From contig JALNYU010000021.1 of assembly GCA_023229645.1 (NCBI GenBank), forward strand, positions 7,686 to 71,685: 64,000 bases of DNA, given 5' to 3'. The position numbers were made by a program, and so were the translations under genes. Below are positions 63,868-64,000 of the stretch, in pieces; the first letter of the stretch is position 1, and each line of letters begins with the position of its first letter. A model generated the notes under the pieces. It was not told the origin of the DNA. It ran no database searches and saw nothing but the letters and a program-made list of their open reading frames with translations. The stretch comes from Nevskia sp. Its GTDB lineage: Bacteria > Pseudomonadota > Gammaproteobacteria > Nevskiales > Nevskiaceae.

Positions 63868-64000
63868 GATGCCGGAAATAGGGGTCAAACTCTGAGGTTT
63901 CCCCTCATAAATTCGCATCAACCTATTTTCTTTCAGTAGGTTAACTCGTAGTATCGCGGTAAAACCGTGCGTGCGTGGCACGGCTTTTTTCTCTTCTGGG

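Overview
The window is GC-rich chromosomal DNA from a free-living gammaproteobacterium. The evidence is the HrpA helicase, a PA4780-type RIO kinase, DUF3187 and DUF3014 proteins, a CzcA-type RND pump and a PspA/flotillin operon. A FkbO/Hyg5/XanB2-type chorismatase fits the Xanthomonadales/Nevskiales side of the class, but no marker fixes the genus. I saw no rRNA, tRNA or CRISPR array.

Region 1 (0-18.3 kb) is ordinary metabolism in short transcription units of mixed orientation. It holds a trehalose pair (a membrane-anchored trehalose-6-phosphate synthase and OtsB), a nitronate monooxygenase-like enzyme, two secreted proteins (LolA-like and BNR propeller), an MBL-fold hydrolase and two glutathione S-transferases. 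It also holds a chorismatase and a DAHP synthase from aromatic metabolism, a pirin, a DUF3187 protein, a MaoC dehydratase, a PNPOx-fold protein, a membrane-anchored unknown and a GNAT-like protein. An AT-rich non-coding patch with three perfect inverted repeats lies at 18.6-18.97 kb.

Region 2 (19-31.7 kb) carries a DUF2383 four-helix protein, a RIO kinase, and a cytochrome b561/response regulator/histidine kinase operon. That operon is divergent from a TolC/adaptor/CzcA-type RND efflux operon. A VIT1/CCC1 transporter, a cell-wall peptidase with a peptidoglycan-binding domain and a DUF3014 protein follow.

Region 3 (31.7-41.55 kb) is a six-gene minus-strand operon: DUF2170 (YjfI-like), a 68-residue membrane protein, PspA/IM30, a YqiJ-like OB-fold membrane protein, a YqiK-like flotillin and a 1739-residue AAA+ ATPase. 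It looks like an envelope-stress or membrane-remodelling machine. Just upstream of the first gene lie two copies of a perfect 12-bp palindrome, ATCACATGTGAT, 22 bp apart. The first protein carries a ribbon-helix-helix-like N-terminal segment, which suggests autoregulation.

Region 4 (41.8-64 kb) is hrpA followed by a polymorphic-toxin locus. A 4926-residue Rhs/YD-repeat protein with cadherin-like and LysM modules ends in a ParB/sulfiredoxin-like tip. It is followed, with overlapping genes, by a probable immunity protein and an intact RNA 2'-phosphotransferase (KptA/Tpt1). Next comes an orphan rhs 3' cassette: a 1067-bp near-identical repeat of the main gene with a different toxin tip and its own small immunity candidate. 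A broken IS3-family transposase ends the window. This locus and the PspA/flotillin operon are the most interesting parts.
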